This document shows positions 53,245-62,561 of a DNA stretch of 64,000 bases, piece after piece. The first letter of the stretch is position 1; the number at the start of each line of letters is the position of its first letter. Under the pieces are notes generated by a model. It made no database searches, was not told the origin of the DNA, and saw only the letters and a program-made list of their open reading frames with translations. Made by a program: the position numbers and the translations under genes. This DNA comes from Parabacteroides bouchesdurhonensis. Lineage in GTDB: Bacteria > Bacteroidota > Bacteroidia > Bacteroidales > Tannerellaceae. The stretch is taken from the NCBI RefSeq assembly GCF_900186615.1, contig NZ_LT896588.1:2776559-2840558 (forward strand), in the 5' to 3' direction.

Positions 53245-54675
53245 ATGAACAACAAATTATTATTATTGGCTGCAACATCAAGCCTTTCTTTATCTGCCAT
53301 TGCTGCAAATTACACAAATATCGTACTTATTAATCTGGATGATGCCGGTTACGGAGATTTCTCTTTCAACGGGGCATACGGTTATACAACTCCCAATATA
53401 GACCAGATGGCATCGGATGGCGTTCGTTTTACCCATTTTCTGGCCGGACAACCTATCAGCGGTGCTTCCAGAGCCGGTTTGATGACAGGGTGTTATCCTA
53501 ACCGGATAGGCTTTGCTGGTGCTCCGGGACCTGACTCCAATTATGGCATTCATCCCGATGAGATGACCATGGGGGAGTTGCTGAAACAAAAAGGATACAG
53601 TACGGCTGTGTTTGGAAAGTGGCACTTGGGCAGCCAGGAGGAATTCCTTCCTCTGCAAAACGGCTTTGACGAATACTACGGATTGCCGTATTCCAATGAT
53701 ATGTGGCCCTTCCATCCGCAGCAAGGTGAGATATTCAACTTCCCGGATTTGCCTACATACAACGGCAATAATGTGGCAGGTTATAATACAGACCAGAGCC
53801 GGTTTACCACCGACTATACGACACGTTCCGTCAACTTCATAAAAAAGAATAAGAATAAGCCCTTCTTCCTCTATCTGGCCCATTCCATGCCGCATGTCCC
53901 GTTGGCTGTATCCGACAAGTTTAAAGGAAAAAGCGAACAGGGATTGTATGGAGACGTGATGATGGAAATAGACTGGAGCGTAGGTGAGGTAATGAAAACT
54001 ATCCGTGAACTGGGACTGGAAGAAAATACACTTATTATACTGACATCCGATAACGGCCCTTGGGCTAACTATGGCAATCATGCCGGTTCGACAGGCGGAT
54101 TAAGAGAGGCGAAAGCTACTACCTTCGACGGAGGTAACCGCATCCCCTGCATCATGTACTGGAAAGGCCATACCAAGCCGGGCACTATCTGTAATAAGCT
54201 GGCTTCAAACATAGACCTTTTCCCAACCTTTGCCGAAATAAGCGGCGCTCCGTTGCCAACCCGCAAGATAGACGGGGTAAGCATCTTGCCGCTGATAGAA
54301 GGAGAGAAAGAGGCTAACCCGCGCGAGTCTTTCGTGTACTATTATAACAGGAACGATTTGGAAGCGGTTACCGACGGCATGTTCAAACTGGTATTCCCGC
54401 ATAAATACGTTACTTACGGAGCTTATGTTCCGGGTAACGACGGACAGCCCGGTAAATTGGCCAATCTGGAATTGCTGAAAGCCGAGATGTACGACCTGCG
54501 CCGTGATCCGGGTGAACGCTACGACGTCATCACCCAGTATCCCGAAGAAGCCGCTAAGTTGATGAAGATAGCCGATAAGATGCGTCGGGAGTTGGGGGAT
54601 AACCTGACCCGCGTAAAAGGAACTGAACGTAGAGAACCCGGATTAGTAAAAAATAAAGAAAGACACGACTTATGA
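53245..54675 (+). CDS. Sulfatase (formylglycine-dependent, serine type)
   Basis: A 476-residue exported S1-family sulfatase (signal peptide residues 1-20). The maturation motif is S72-G-A-S-R76 in ISGASRAGLMTG; Ser72 would be oxidised to formylglycine by an anaerobic sulfatase maturase. Metal ligands fit LINLDDAGYGD, FGKWHLG and TSDNGPW. The closest known types are S1 arylsulfatases of gut Bacteroidetes acting on host or algal glycans. First gene of a four-gene operon; its last 4 bp overlap the second sulfatase start. Confidence 0.94.
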   Translation: MNNKLLLLAATSSLSLSAIAANYTNIVLINLDDAGYGDFSFNGAYGYTTPNIDQMASDGVRFTHFLAGQPISGASRAGLMTGCYPNRIGFAGAPGPDSNYGIHPDEMTMGELLKQKGYSTAVFGKWHLGSQEEFLPLQNGFDEYYGLPYSNDMWPFHPQQGEIFNFPDLPTYNGNNVAGYNTDQSRFTTDYTTRSVNFIKKNKNKPFFLYLAHSMPHVPLAVSDKFKGKSEQGLYGDVMMEIDWSVGEVMKTIRELGLEENTLIILTSDNGPWANYGNHAGSTGGLREAKATTFDGGNRIPCIMYWKGHTKPGTICNKLASNIDLFPTFAEISGAPLPTRKIDGVSILPLIEGEKEANPRESFVYYYNRNDLEAVTDGMFKLVFPHKYVTYGAYVPGNDGQPGKLANLELLKAEMYDLRRDPGERYDVITQYPEEAAKLMKIADKMRRELGDNLTRVKGTERREPGLVKNKERHDL

Positions 54676-56246
54676 AACCATCCTTATTAAATATCGGATT
54701 AACGGCTTGCTGCCTGACAGGCGTCGGCCAGTTGTTGTGGGCTGCCGATAAGGCAAAAGCAGACCAGCGTCCTAACATCCTCTTTATCCTTTCGGACGAC
54801 CATACCTCCCAATCGTGGGGTATTTACGGAGGAGTGCTGGCCGATTATGTGAAAAACGAGAACATTCGCCGCCTGGCTTCCGAAGGATGTGTACTGGATA
54901 ACTGTTTCTGTACGAACTCTATTTCCGTACCCAGCCGTGCCGCTATCCTGACAGGTGCTTATAGCCATCGTAATGGCGTTTATTCCCTGAGTGACGCTTT
55001 GTCTCCCGAATCGGATAATATCGCCAAGCAATTGCAGGAAGGAGGATACCAAACTGCCATCATTGGCAAATGGCATTTGAAGAAACGCCCTACAGGCTTT
55101 GATTATTTCTATGTCTTTCACGATCAGGGAGAATATGTAGACCCCGTATTTAAGTCTGCTGCGAATTGGATTGACGATATGGATGGCAAACAGGGAGAAG
55201 TAGTAAAAGGCTTTTCTACGGATATTGTTACAGACCGTACCATAGAATGGGTAAAGAACCGCCGGAAAGACAAACCCTTCATGATGTGTTGTCATTTTAA
55301 GGCTACGCACGAACCTTGGGACTTTCCCGAACGGATGAAGCATTTGTACGACGATGTGGAATTTCCTGAGCCGGCCAGCCTGATGGAGTTCGGACCGGAA
55401 AAGTCCGGCCGTGCCTTTCGTGGGCAACAACTGGAGAATCTGGCATGGCGGTGGGAGACTGCCTCCAAAGACCCGGACAGCTGGTGGTGCCGTTATCCCG
55501 AATTGCCGTTCTCTGCACAAGGACTGGACAAAGAGTCCGCCCGCAGGAAAACATATCAAAAGATGATCCGTGATTATCTGCGTTGCGGGGCGACAATAGA
55601 CGATAATATAGGCCGCCTGCTTAAAATGCTTGATGAAGAAGGATTGGCGGACAATACGATTGTTGTCTATGTTTCCGATCAGGGTTATTTTCTGGGAGAA
55701 CACGGATTCTTCGACAAACGCATGATGTACGAAGAATCGCTCCGCATGCCTTTTGTTATCCGTTACCCGAAAGAGATTCCGGCCGGTACGCGCAACAAAG
55801 ATATTATCCTGAATATAGACTTCGCTTCTTTGATAGCCGACTATGCAGGTGTTTATACACCGCAGGAAGCACAAGGACGTAGCTTCCGCGACAATCTGAA
55901 AGGCCAAACGCCTTTCGGCTGGCGCAACGAAATGTATTATCGCTACTGGACGCATCACGATATCCGTCCGGCTCATATGGGGATACGCAACCAGCGTTAT
56001 AAACTGATGTTCCTCTATGGCGACCGCTTGAATACCACCGGATCGGAAGAGAAGCCAACTACTCCGGCTTGGGAGTTCCACGATTTGCAGGCAGACCCCT
56101 ATGAAGACCATAACATGTATGATGATCCGAAATATGCCGGTGTGATAAAGGAAATGAAACAGCAGCTTCTTGAACTGCGTAAACAATACGGCGATACCGA
56201 TTCGGAAACACCTAAGATGCAGGAAATAATGGAGAGATATTATTGA
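54672..56246 (+). CDS. Second sulfatase (serine type)
   Basis: A 524-residue exported sulfatase. The signal peptide ends near ALWAAD (about residue 25). The maturation motif is S85-V-P-S-R89 in SISVPSRAAILTG; ILSDDHTSQSWG and IGKWHLKKRPTGFDYF give metal ligands, and YVSDQGYFLGEHGFFDKR is close to the N-acetylglucosamine-6-O-sulfatase (S1_11) layout. Coupled to the first sulfatase by the ATGA overlap. Together they may desulfate a host glycan such as mucin or heparan. Confidence 0.94.
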   Translation: MKPSLLNIGLTACCLTGVGQLLWAADKAKADQRPNILFILSDDHTSQSWGIYGGVLADYVKNENIRRLASEGCVLDNCFCTNSISVPSRAAILTGAYSHRNGVYSLSDALSPESDNIAKQLQEGGYQTAIIGKWHLKKRPTGFDYFYVFHDQGEYVDPVFKSAANWIDDMDGKQGEVVKGFSTDIVTDRTIEWVKNRRKDKPFMMCCHFKATHEPWDFPERMKHLYDDVEFPEPASLMEFGPEKSGRAFRGQQLENLAWRWETASKDPDSWWCRYPELPFSAQGLDKESARRKTYQKMIRDYLRCGATIDDNIGRLLKMLDEEGLADNTIVVYVSDQGYFLGEHGFFDKRMMYEESLRMPFVIRYPKEIPAGTRNKDIILNIDFASLIADYAGVYTPQEAQGRSFRDNLKGQTPFGWRNEMYYRYWTHHDIRPAHMGIRNQRYKLMFLYGDRLNTTGSEEKPTTPAWEFHDLQADPYEDHNMYDDPKYAGVIKEMKQQLLELRKQYGDTDSETPKMQEIMERYY

Positions 56247-56281
56247 TAAGCTTTTATATTAAATTATTAAATGATACACTT

Positions 56282-57112
56282 ATGAGCAAATTTATTATTT
56301 ATCTGGCCGCGATTTTATTATCCGCTTCTACGGCCGTAGCGCAGTCTGACGCCTTCTATTTTGTGCAGATGTCAGACCCCCAGTTTGGAATGTTGGAGGG
56401 CAATAAAGAATTCTCCAAAGAAACGAAGTTGATGGAACAGGCGGTGAAAGCTGTAAACAAGCTGAATCCGGAGTTTATTGTTTTTACCGGCGATTTGGTG
56501 AACGACTGGAAAGATAAAAAGCAGATTGCCGAATTTCAGCGTATACTTGGCCAGATAAAGAAAGAAACTCCTGTGTATGTATTGCCGGGCAATCATGATT
56601 TCGATCAGAAAGTTTCGGACGAAGCCCTCAGTGCCTATCTGGATGAATATGGTTACGACAGTTTCTCGTTCCATACTAAGAACACATGCTTTATAGGTTT
56701 GAATACTCCGGTTATTTTCGCGGATAAGAAAGACGAAGAACAATCTCAGTTGGTATGGATGGAAAGGGTTTTGAGAAACTCGCAGAAATGCAACCATCGT
56801 ATTCTGTTTACTCATTATCCTTTCTTTGTGGAAACACCGGACGAAGCCGACCAGTATTTCAATATTCCGCTCACTAAGCGCGGCAACTATATCGACCTGT
56901 TCAATAAATACAATGTGGATGCCATGTTTGCCGGACATTTACACCGTAACGCCGATGGTTCTTCCGGTAACTTCCGGATGGTAACCACCAGTGCTTTGTG
57001 CTACCCGTTAGGAAAAGATAAAGTGGGTTTCCGCATCGTAAAGGTGTATCCCGACAGAATAGAGTCCGAATATTACGATCTGGATAATATTCCTTCCAAA
57101 GTGAATTTATAA
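56282..57112 (+). CDS. Calcineurin-like metallophosphoesterase (CPPED1-like)
   Basis: A 276-residue exported phosphoesterase. The start at 56282 gives a clean signal peptide (MSKFIIYLAAILLSASTAVA); the upstream in-frame ATG at 56243 would bury it. Motifs: SDPQFG (DxQ in place of the usual DxH, as in CPPED1/CSTP1), FTGDLVND, LPGNHDF, FTHYPFF and FAGHLHRN. Third gene of the sulfatase operon, 35 bp after the second sulfatase. Confidence 0.92.
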   Translation: MSKFIIYLAAILLSASTAVAQSDAFYFVQMSDPQFGMLEGNKEFSKETKLMEQAVKAVNKLNPEFIVFTGDLVNDWKDKKQIAEFQRILGQIKKETPVYVLPGNHDFDQKVSDEALSAYLDEYGYDSFSFHTKNTCFIGLNTPVIFADKKDEEQSQLVWMERVLRNSQKCNHRILFTHYPFFVETPDEADQYFNIPLTKRGNYIDLFNKYNVDAMFAGHLHRNADGSSGNFRMVTTSALCYPLGKDKVGFRIVKVYPDRIESEYYDLDNIPSKVNL

Positions 57113-57123
57113 TACGATAGAAT

Positions 57124-58047
57124 ATGAAAAAAATAATATACGGCATCTTGTTCCTGTTCTGCGTTTCATGGATGATGCAGGCAGGAAAACCAATGATTGT
57201 AGCTACCTACAACTTGAGGTATGCAAACGAAGGAGATTCTGCTAAAGGTAATGGATGGGGGCAACGCTATCCTTACATTGCCCAGTTGATACAATTCCAC
57301 GGATTTGATATTTTCGGTACGCAGGAAGGTCTTTACCCCCAGTTGGAAGATTTGAAAAAAGCAATGCCCGCCTATGATTATATCGGCATAGGCCGTGACG
57401 ATGGCAAGCTGGAAGGAGAGCATTCCGCTATATTTTATCGCACCGATAAGTTTGAAGTACTGGAGCACGGTGATTTCTGGCTGTCCACAATTACCGACCG
57501 TCCTAATAAAGGATGGGATGCGGTGTTGCCCCGTATTTGTACCTGGGGTAAGTTTCGCGATAAGGAAACAGGATTTACTTTCTTGTTCTTCAACCTGCAC
57601 ATGGATCATGTAGGAGTGCAGGCGCGTGCGGAAAGTGCAAAACTGATATTAAGCAAGATACGCGCACTTCCCGAACAGCTGCCGGTTATACTTACCGGCG
57701 ATTTTAATGTAAGCCAAAAGAGTGACGCTTATAAGTTGCTTGATTCGTCCGGTATATTGCGTGATTCATACGAGATTGCCGACTTTCGCTATGCGCCGAA
57801 CGGTACTTTCAATGGCTTTCATACCGACAGGAAGACAGGAAGCCGCATCGACCATCTGTTCCTGACAAACGATTTTGAAGTCTTGAAATATGGTATCTTG
57901 ACCGATACCTACCGTTCTGAAATTCAAGGCAGCGAGGTGGAGGAAAAGAATGGAAACTTCCCGAAAGAAGTCTCTATGCAAAAGTACCGGGCACGTACTC
58001 CGTCCGACCATTTCCCGGTAATGATTGTTGTGGAGCCTAAGGACTAG
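57124..58047 (+). CDS. Endonuclease/exonuclease/phosphatase-family exported protein
   Basis: A 307-residue exported member of the EEP superfamily. The signal peptide is about residues 1-20. Motifs: TYNLRYANEGD, FDIFGTQEG with the metal Glu, LTGDFNVSQ, SRIDHLFLTNDF and SDHFPVMIVVE. Bacteroidetes members are phosphatases or phosphodiesterases linked to sugar or lipid use more than DNA nucleases. Last gene of the operon (11-bp gap). With the sulfatases it suggests removal of both sulfate and phosphate groups from a glycan. Confidence 0.92.
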   Translation: MKKIIYGILFLFCVSWMMQAGKPMIVATYNLRYANEGDSAKGNGWGQRYPYIAQLIQFHGFDIFGTQEGLYPQLEDLKKAMPAYDYIGIGRDDGKLEGEHSAIFYRTDKFEVLEHGDFWLSTITDRPNKGWDAVLPRICTWGKFRDKETGFTFLFFNLHMDHVGVQARAESAKLILSKIRALPEQLPVILTGDFNVSQKSDAYKLLDSSGILRDSYEIADFRYAPNGTFNGFHTDRKTGSRIDHLFLTNDFEVLKYGILTDTYRSEIQGSEVEEKNGNFPKEVSMQKYRARTPSDHFPVMIVVEPKD

Positions 58048-58161
58048 CGATTTAGAAAATTTGGTTATTCTTAACCAGAAAACCCATGCCAATCTTGTTT
58101 AGCATTTGTTATACAATCAAGAGGACTTTTGTCCGGTATAAATGATCTAAATAAGTTTGGT

Positions 58162-59727
58162 ATGGTACGTAAATTATTAATTCGAGATTTAACTCTTCGG
58201 GACGGTCAGCAGTCGGCATTTGCAACCCGGATGTCGCAGGGACAGATAGACCGTATACTCCCTTTTTATAAAGATGCAGGCTTTTATGCCATGGAAGTAT
58301 GGGGTGGGGCAGTGCCCGATTCCGTAATGCGTTATTTAAATGAAGACCCGTGGAACCGTCTGGAAAAAATCAATGCTGTAATTGGTAACACATCTAAACT
58401 TGCCGCTCTTTCACGCGGACGTAACTTGTTTGGTTACAATCCGTACACCGATGAAATTATAGACGGCTTCTGCCGTAATGCCATTCAGTCAGGCATCAGT
58501 ATCATGCGTATTTTTGACGCTCTGAACGATGTAGACAACATTAAATCCACTATCCGATATGTCAAAAAGTATGGCGGAAAGGCCGACTGTGCCGTTTGCT
58601 ACGCCATAGACCCGCATCATTCGGCTGTAGACCGGATAATGGCCGCCTTATATGGCCATCCGTTGCATAAGCCGGTTTTTACGGATGATTACTTTCTCAC
58701 GAAAGCCCGTCAGATGGAAGCCCAGGGCGCCGATATTATTACCATTAAAGATATGAGCGGTTTGCTTCCGCCCGGACGTACGGCCGAACTGGTCCGCCTC
58801 TTTAAGAAGAACCTGAAAGTACCTGTCGATTTCCATACGCATTGTACGCCGGGTTACGGGCTTGCTTCCGTATTGATGGCTATTGTCAACGGGGTGGATA
58901 TAGTGGATACGAGTATCTGGAATTTCGCAGGCGGCCCGTCTGCTCCGGCTATTGAACTGGTTTATATTTTCTGCCGTAAGATGGGCATTGAGCTGGATGT
59001 TAATATGGAAGCCGTTGCCAATATTAACGCCCAGTTACTGGAAATCCGCAAAGAACTTTCTTCCTTTGATGTCAGTAAAAGTTATCCCCGCTATTTTGAT
59101 CCGGTGGACGATAAGATACCTGCCGAGATAAACCGTTTTTTTAATGATGCCATCGAAGCTGCGCGTAAAGACAATGAAGATGATGTATTGCTTTATTGCC
59201 ATGCTATCGAGGAATATTTCAATTTCCCCGAACCTGACGACCTGGTTCGGAAAGCCCAGATACCCGGATGTATGTACACACATATAGTAGCTCAGTTGAA
59301 GCAGATAGGACGTTCGGATTTATTGGAAAAGGCCATGTCGCTCATTCCGCAGGTACGGATGGATGCCGGTCTGCCTCCGTTGGTTACGCCTATCTGCCAG
59401 ATTATAGCCGAACAAGCCGTTTCGTGTGCGCTTGATGAAGAAAACGGTCGCCCGGTGTACAACAATCCGTCCAATCAGTTTGTGGCTTTGGTGAAAGGCG
59501 AATATGGCAAAACGCCTATACCCGTTGATCCTGCGTTCCGTTTGAAAATAGCAGGAATCAAAGAAGAAATGCCATACGACGGTTCGGGATACATTATGCA
59601 GGAGAATCCTGTTTTGGAAGAGTTGGGTGTGCAGTTGGCGGAAAATGAAAAGGAACTTCTTTTGTTGGAACTTTTTCCTACGGTAGCCCGTACGTTCCTG
59701 ACAAGGCAAAAGACGAAGAGGCAATAG
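58162..59727 (+). CDS. Carboxyltransferase subunit (pyruvate carboxylase B / oxaloacetate decarboxylase alpha type) without biotin domain
   Basis: A 521-residue PYC/OADA-type carboxyltransferase. Motifs: LTLRDGQQSAFATRM, EVWGGAVPDSVMRYL with metal ligands, TIKDMSGLL with the carbamylated lysine, DFHTHCTPGYG with zinc histidines, and the PYC_OADA domain up to residue 500. There is no C-terminal biotin-attachment domain (no AMKM), so biotin must be on a separate protein. I start at the ATG 58162; a TTG at 58129 would add 11 residues. The product may make or break oxaloacetate for fermentation. Confidence 0.88.
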   Translation: MVRKLLIRDLTLRDGQQSAFATRMSQGQIDRILPFYKDAGFYAMEVWGGAVPDSVMRYLNEDPWNRLEKINAVIGNTSKLAALSRGRNLFGYNPYTDEIIDGFCRNAIQSGISIMRIFDALNDVDNIKSTIRYVKKYGGKADCAVCYAIDPHHSAVDRIMAALYGHPLHKPVFTDDYFLTKARQMEAQGADIITIKDMSGLLPPGRTAELVRLFKKNLKVPVDFHTHCTPGYGLASVLMAIVNGVDIVDTSIWNFAGGPSAPAIELVYIFCRKMGIELDVNMEAVANINAQLLEIRKELSSFDVSKSYPRYFDPVDDKIPAEINRFFNDAIEAARKDNEDDVLLYCHAIEEYFNFPEPDDLVRKAQIPGCMYTHIVAQLKQIGRSDLLEKAMSLIPQVRMDAGLPPLVTPICQIIAEQAVSCALDEENGRPVYNNPSNQFVALVKGEYGKTPIPVDPAFRLKIAGIKEEMPYDGSGYIMQENPVLEELGVQLAENEKELLLLELFPTVARTFLTRQKTKRQ

Positions 59728-59758
59728 ACGGTCTAAAAGCATATATCTTTAGCAAGTA

Positions 59759-59816
59759 AAAGTCCCGTCTTAACACTTCAAAAGAGCAGACCTTTGGAGT
59801 GTTAAGACGGGACTTT
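59759..59816. repeat. Long hairpin, copy 2 (bidirectional terminator)
   Basis: AAAGTCCCGTCTTAACACT (59759-59777) pairs perfectly with AGTGTTAAGACGGGACTTT (59798-59816), with more pairing inside. ATATATCTTT-like words flank it on both sides. Sits between the convergent carboxyltransferase and rpiB genes. Confidence 0.9.
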
Positions 59817-59854
59817 GATGTTCAAAAGATATATCTTTTCAGGTGGTAGGCAGG

Positions 59855-60289
59855 CTATTGTACCGGAATCTTGTCTATTCTTTTCTGATGACGTCCGCCT
59901 TCAAACGGTTCGCTCAGGAAGATATTAACCGCTTTGGCTGCTTCTTCTTTGGAAATAAAACGTCCCGGCATGACCAATATGTTCGCGTCATTGTGAGCCC
60001 GCGCAAGACGTGCTATTTCTTCATTCCAGCAAAGAGCCGCACGCACTTTCTGATGCTTGTTCAATGTCATGGCTATTCCGTTGCCCGAGCCGCAGATGGC
60101 AATGCCTGGATACACTTCCCCTTTCTCGAAGGCATTTGCCAGTGCATGGGCAAAGTCGGGATAATCACAACTTTCGGCCGAGTAAGTCCCGAAGTCCGTG
60201 TAAGGTAACCCTTTTTCGTCGAGCAGTTGTTTTACATACTCTTTTAATTCATAACCTGCATGGTCGCACGCTAAACCTATTGTCTTCAT
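59855..60289 (-). CDS. rpiB: Ribose-5-phosphate isomerase B
   Basis: A 144-residue RpiB/LacAB-family isomerase linking ribose-5-phosphate and ribulose-5-phosphate. LACDHAGYELKEYV at the start, SCDYPDFAHALA near residue 40, and ICGSGNGIAMTLNKHQKVRA with the catalytic Cys near residue 66 are typical; HNDANILVMPGRF closes the site. The A of its ATG is shared with the last base of the upstream tkt stop, so both are translated from one message. Confidence 0.96.
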   Translation of the reverse strand: MKTIGLACDHAGYELKEYVKQLLDEKGLPYTDFGTYSAESCDYPDFAHALANAFEKGEVYPGIAICGSGNGIAMTLNKHQKVRAALCWNEEIARLARAHNDANILVMPGRFISKEEAAKAVNIFLSEPFEGGRHQKRIDKIPVQ

Positions 60290-62316
60290 TATGCTAATAA
60301 TTCTTTTACTTGCTTATAGACATTCTGTCCTGTGAAACCTAATTTTTCGTCCAACACTTTATAAGGCGCCGAGAATCCGAAAGATTCCAGTCCCCATACT
60401 TTGCCGTTTGCGCCTGCCAGACCTTCCAGATTGACCGGCAGACCTGCTGTCAGACCGAATATCTTGCTTCCTGTCGGGATGATAGATTCCTGGTATTCTT
60501 TGCTTTGGCTGCGGAACAGACCTTCGGAAGGAACGGATACGATACGTACCTTGATTCCGTCTGCGCGAAGCAATGCCGCTCCATCTATCAGCGTAGATAC
60601 CTCCGAGCCGGAAGCTATCATGATTACATCCGGATTGGCATCTTCGTTAACGATGTATGCGCCTTTTTCTGCCTGCAACGCTTCTTCGTAACGGTTACCC
60701 TTGGCAGGTATGTCGTTTACGTTTTGACGGGACAGTATCAATGCGGTAGGCGTATAGATGTTTTCCATCGCCATCTTCCAGGCTACGGTTGTTTCTACAA
60801 CGTCTGCCGGACGAAGTACCAGCATGGAGTTGTGCCCTTTGTGATTCTTTAGTTTTTCCATCAAACGGATCTGCGCTTCTTGCTCAACCGGTTCGTGTGT
60901 AGGACCGTCTTCGCCTACGCGGAAAGCATCGTGAGTCCAGATGAATTTAACTGGTTGCTCCATCAATGCTGCCATACGGATTGCCGGTTTCATATAGTCG
61001 GAGAACACGAAGAATGTACCGCAGGCTGCAATGATTCCGCCGTGTAGCGACATGCCTATACATACGCAAGCCATTGTTAATTCGGAAACGCCGGCCTGGA
61101 AGAATGCCCCGCTGAAGTCTCCTTTGCGGAAGGCGTGTGTTTTCTTCAGGAATCCGTCTGTCTTGTCCGAGTTGGAAAGGTCGGCGGATGCAACCACCAT
61201 GTTTTCAACCAGGGTTGCCAATACGCCTAAAACGGTGGCAGAGCCTCCGCGTGTCGGTTGGTTGGGTTTCTGTTCGATAGCCGACCAGTCTATTTGGGGA
61301 GCAGCTCCGGAGAACCATTTTTGCATCTTGGCTGCCAGTTCCGGATTCTCTTTAGCCCAGGCATCGCGCACTGCATAACGTTCGGCAACGATGGCTTCCA
61401 GTTCTTTGGCCCGCTTTGCATATAATTGGGCAACTTCGGGGAATACGGTAAACGGGTTTTCAGGATCGCCGCCTAAGGCTTTGATCGTTTCCGTCATGGA
61501 AACACCGGCGGCAGACAGAGGTTGTCCGTGTGTGGATACTTTATTCTCATAGCTGCTGCGGTCTTCGCCCAAAGCGCCTTTACCCATGATGGTATTGCCT
61601 ATAATCAGGGTAGGTCTTTCGGTTTCGGCCTTGGCTTCTGTCAAAGCCTTGCGGATTTGTTCCACATCGTTGCCGTTGATGGTGATGACTTTCCATCCCC
61701 ATGCTTCATATTTCATGGCTACGTTTTCGGTAGTAACCTCTTCCACTGTAGTGGACAGCTGTACGTTGTTGGCGTCGTAGAACATGATTAAGTTATCCAG
61801 CCCTAATGTTCCGGCAACGCGTCCTGCCCCTTGTGAGATTTCTTCCTGTATGCCACCGTCTGAAATATAGGTGTAAATAGTCTGGTTCATAACATCGCCC
61901 AGACGTGCTTTCAGGAACTTGGCGCCTATGGCAGCTCCTACGGCATAGGTATGTCCTTGTCCCAGCGGACCGGATGTGTTTTCGATGCCGTGCATTACGT
62001 CTACTTCCGGATGTCCCGGAGTAATGCTGCCCCACTGGCGGAATTGTTTTAATTCATCTAAGGTGTATTTGCCGGATAGGGCAAGTACGGAATAGAGCAT
62101 GGGAGACATGTGTCCCGGATCGAGGAAGAAACGGTCTCTGCCTTCCCATTTCGGGTTCTTAGGATCGTACACTAAAAATTCGGAGAACAGTACGTTTATA
62201 AAATCGGCACCGCCCATTGCACCCCCCGGATGTCCAGATTTGGCTTTCTCTACCATAGAAGCAGCTAAAATACGGATATTGTCGGCCGCTCTATTCATTA
62301 TTTTAATATCGTTCAT
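60289..62316 (-). CDS. tkt: Transketolase
   Basis: Thiamine-diphosphate enzyme of the pentose phosphate pathway, 675 residues. Motifs: KSGHPGGAMGGADF near residue 23, DPGHMSPMLYS, GPLGQGHTYAVGAA, the diphosphate-binding segment YISDGGIQEEISQGAG (where many transketolases have GDG) with ANNVQLS, and the pyrimidine domain with FRVGEDGPTHEPVEQ near residue 460. The SDGG form is common in Bacteroidetes. First gene of the tkt-rpiB unit; a -7 box lies at 62343-62350. Confidence 0.96.
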   Translation of the reverse strand: MNDIKIMNRAADNIRILAASMVEKAKSGHPGGAMGGADFINVLFSEFLVYDPKNPKWEGRDRFFLDPGHMSPMLYSVLALSGKYTLDELKQFRQWGSITPGHPEVDVMHGIENTSGPLGQGHTYAVGAAIGAKFLKARLGDVMNQTIYTYISDGGIQEEISQGAGRVAGTLGLDNLIMFYDANNVQLSTTVEEVTTENVAMKYEAWGWKVITINGNDVEQIRKALTEAKAETERPTLIIGNTIMGKGALGEDRSSYENKVSTHGQPLSAAGVSMTETIKALGGDPENPFTVFPEVAQLYAKRAKELEAIVAERYAVRDAWAKENPELAAKMQKWFSGAAPQIDWSAIEQKPNQPTRGGSATVLGVLATLVENMVVASADLSNSDKTDGFLKKTHAFRKGDFSGAFFQAGVSELTMACVCIGMSLHGGIIAACGTFFVFSDYMKPAIRMAALMEQPVKFIWTHDAFRVGEDGPTHEPVEQEAQIRLMEKLKNHKGHNSMLVLRPADVVETTVAWKMAMENIYTPTALILSRQNVNDIPAKGNRYEEALQAEKGAYIVNEDANPDVIMIASGSEVSTLIDGAALLRADGIKVRIVSVPSEGLFRSQSKEYQESIIPTGSKIFGLTAGLPVNLEGLAGANGKVWGLESFGFSAPYKVLDEKLGFTGQNVYKQVKELLA

Positions 62317-62342
62317 TTTGATGAATTATTACTTTATGTGCG

Positions 62343-62350
62343 CAAAGATA
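62343..62350 (-). promoter_or_regulatory. -7 promoter box for tkt-rpiB
   Basis: CAAAGATA reads TATCTTTG on the minus strand, 27 bp before the tkt start. Confidence 0.6.
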
Positions 62351-62524
62351 ATTAAACTCTTTGTATCAATTAGTATATAAGTCAAACAATTCAATTTTGC
62401 GAAAGGTTTCTAAATCCGACTTGTTTTTGTAGAATGGCCTGATTCTAACTGAAATGGTTGAGAGAGAATGATTTTTTTTCTGTATTTAAAGAAATAAAAA
62501 TCTTTTTCTATATTTACAGAATTA

Positions 62525-62547
62525 AAAGACCCTATAAATTGAATACT
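62525..62547 (+). repeat. 23-bp direct repeat, left copy
   Basis: A 23-bp word beginning AAAGACCCTATAAATTG and ending AATACT lies 14 bp before the DUF1016 start. It recurs without change at 63573-63595. Confidence 0.95.
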
Positions 62548-62561
62548 GATAGATTTATATA

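Noticed and set aside
54699-56186. A 495-codon open frame on the minus strand opposite the second sulfatase
   Set aside because: It mirrors the sulfatase gene codon for codon. The plus-strand protein has all sulfatase motifs, while the minus-strand translation has none.
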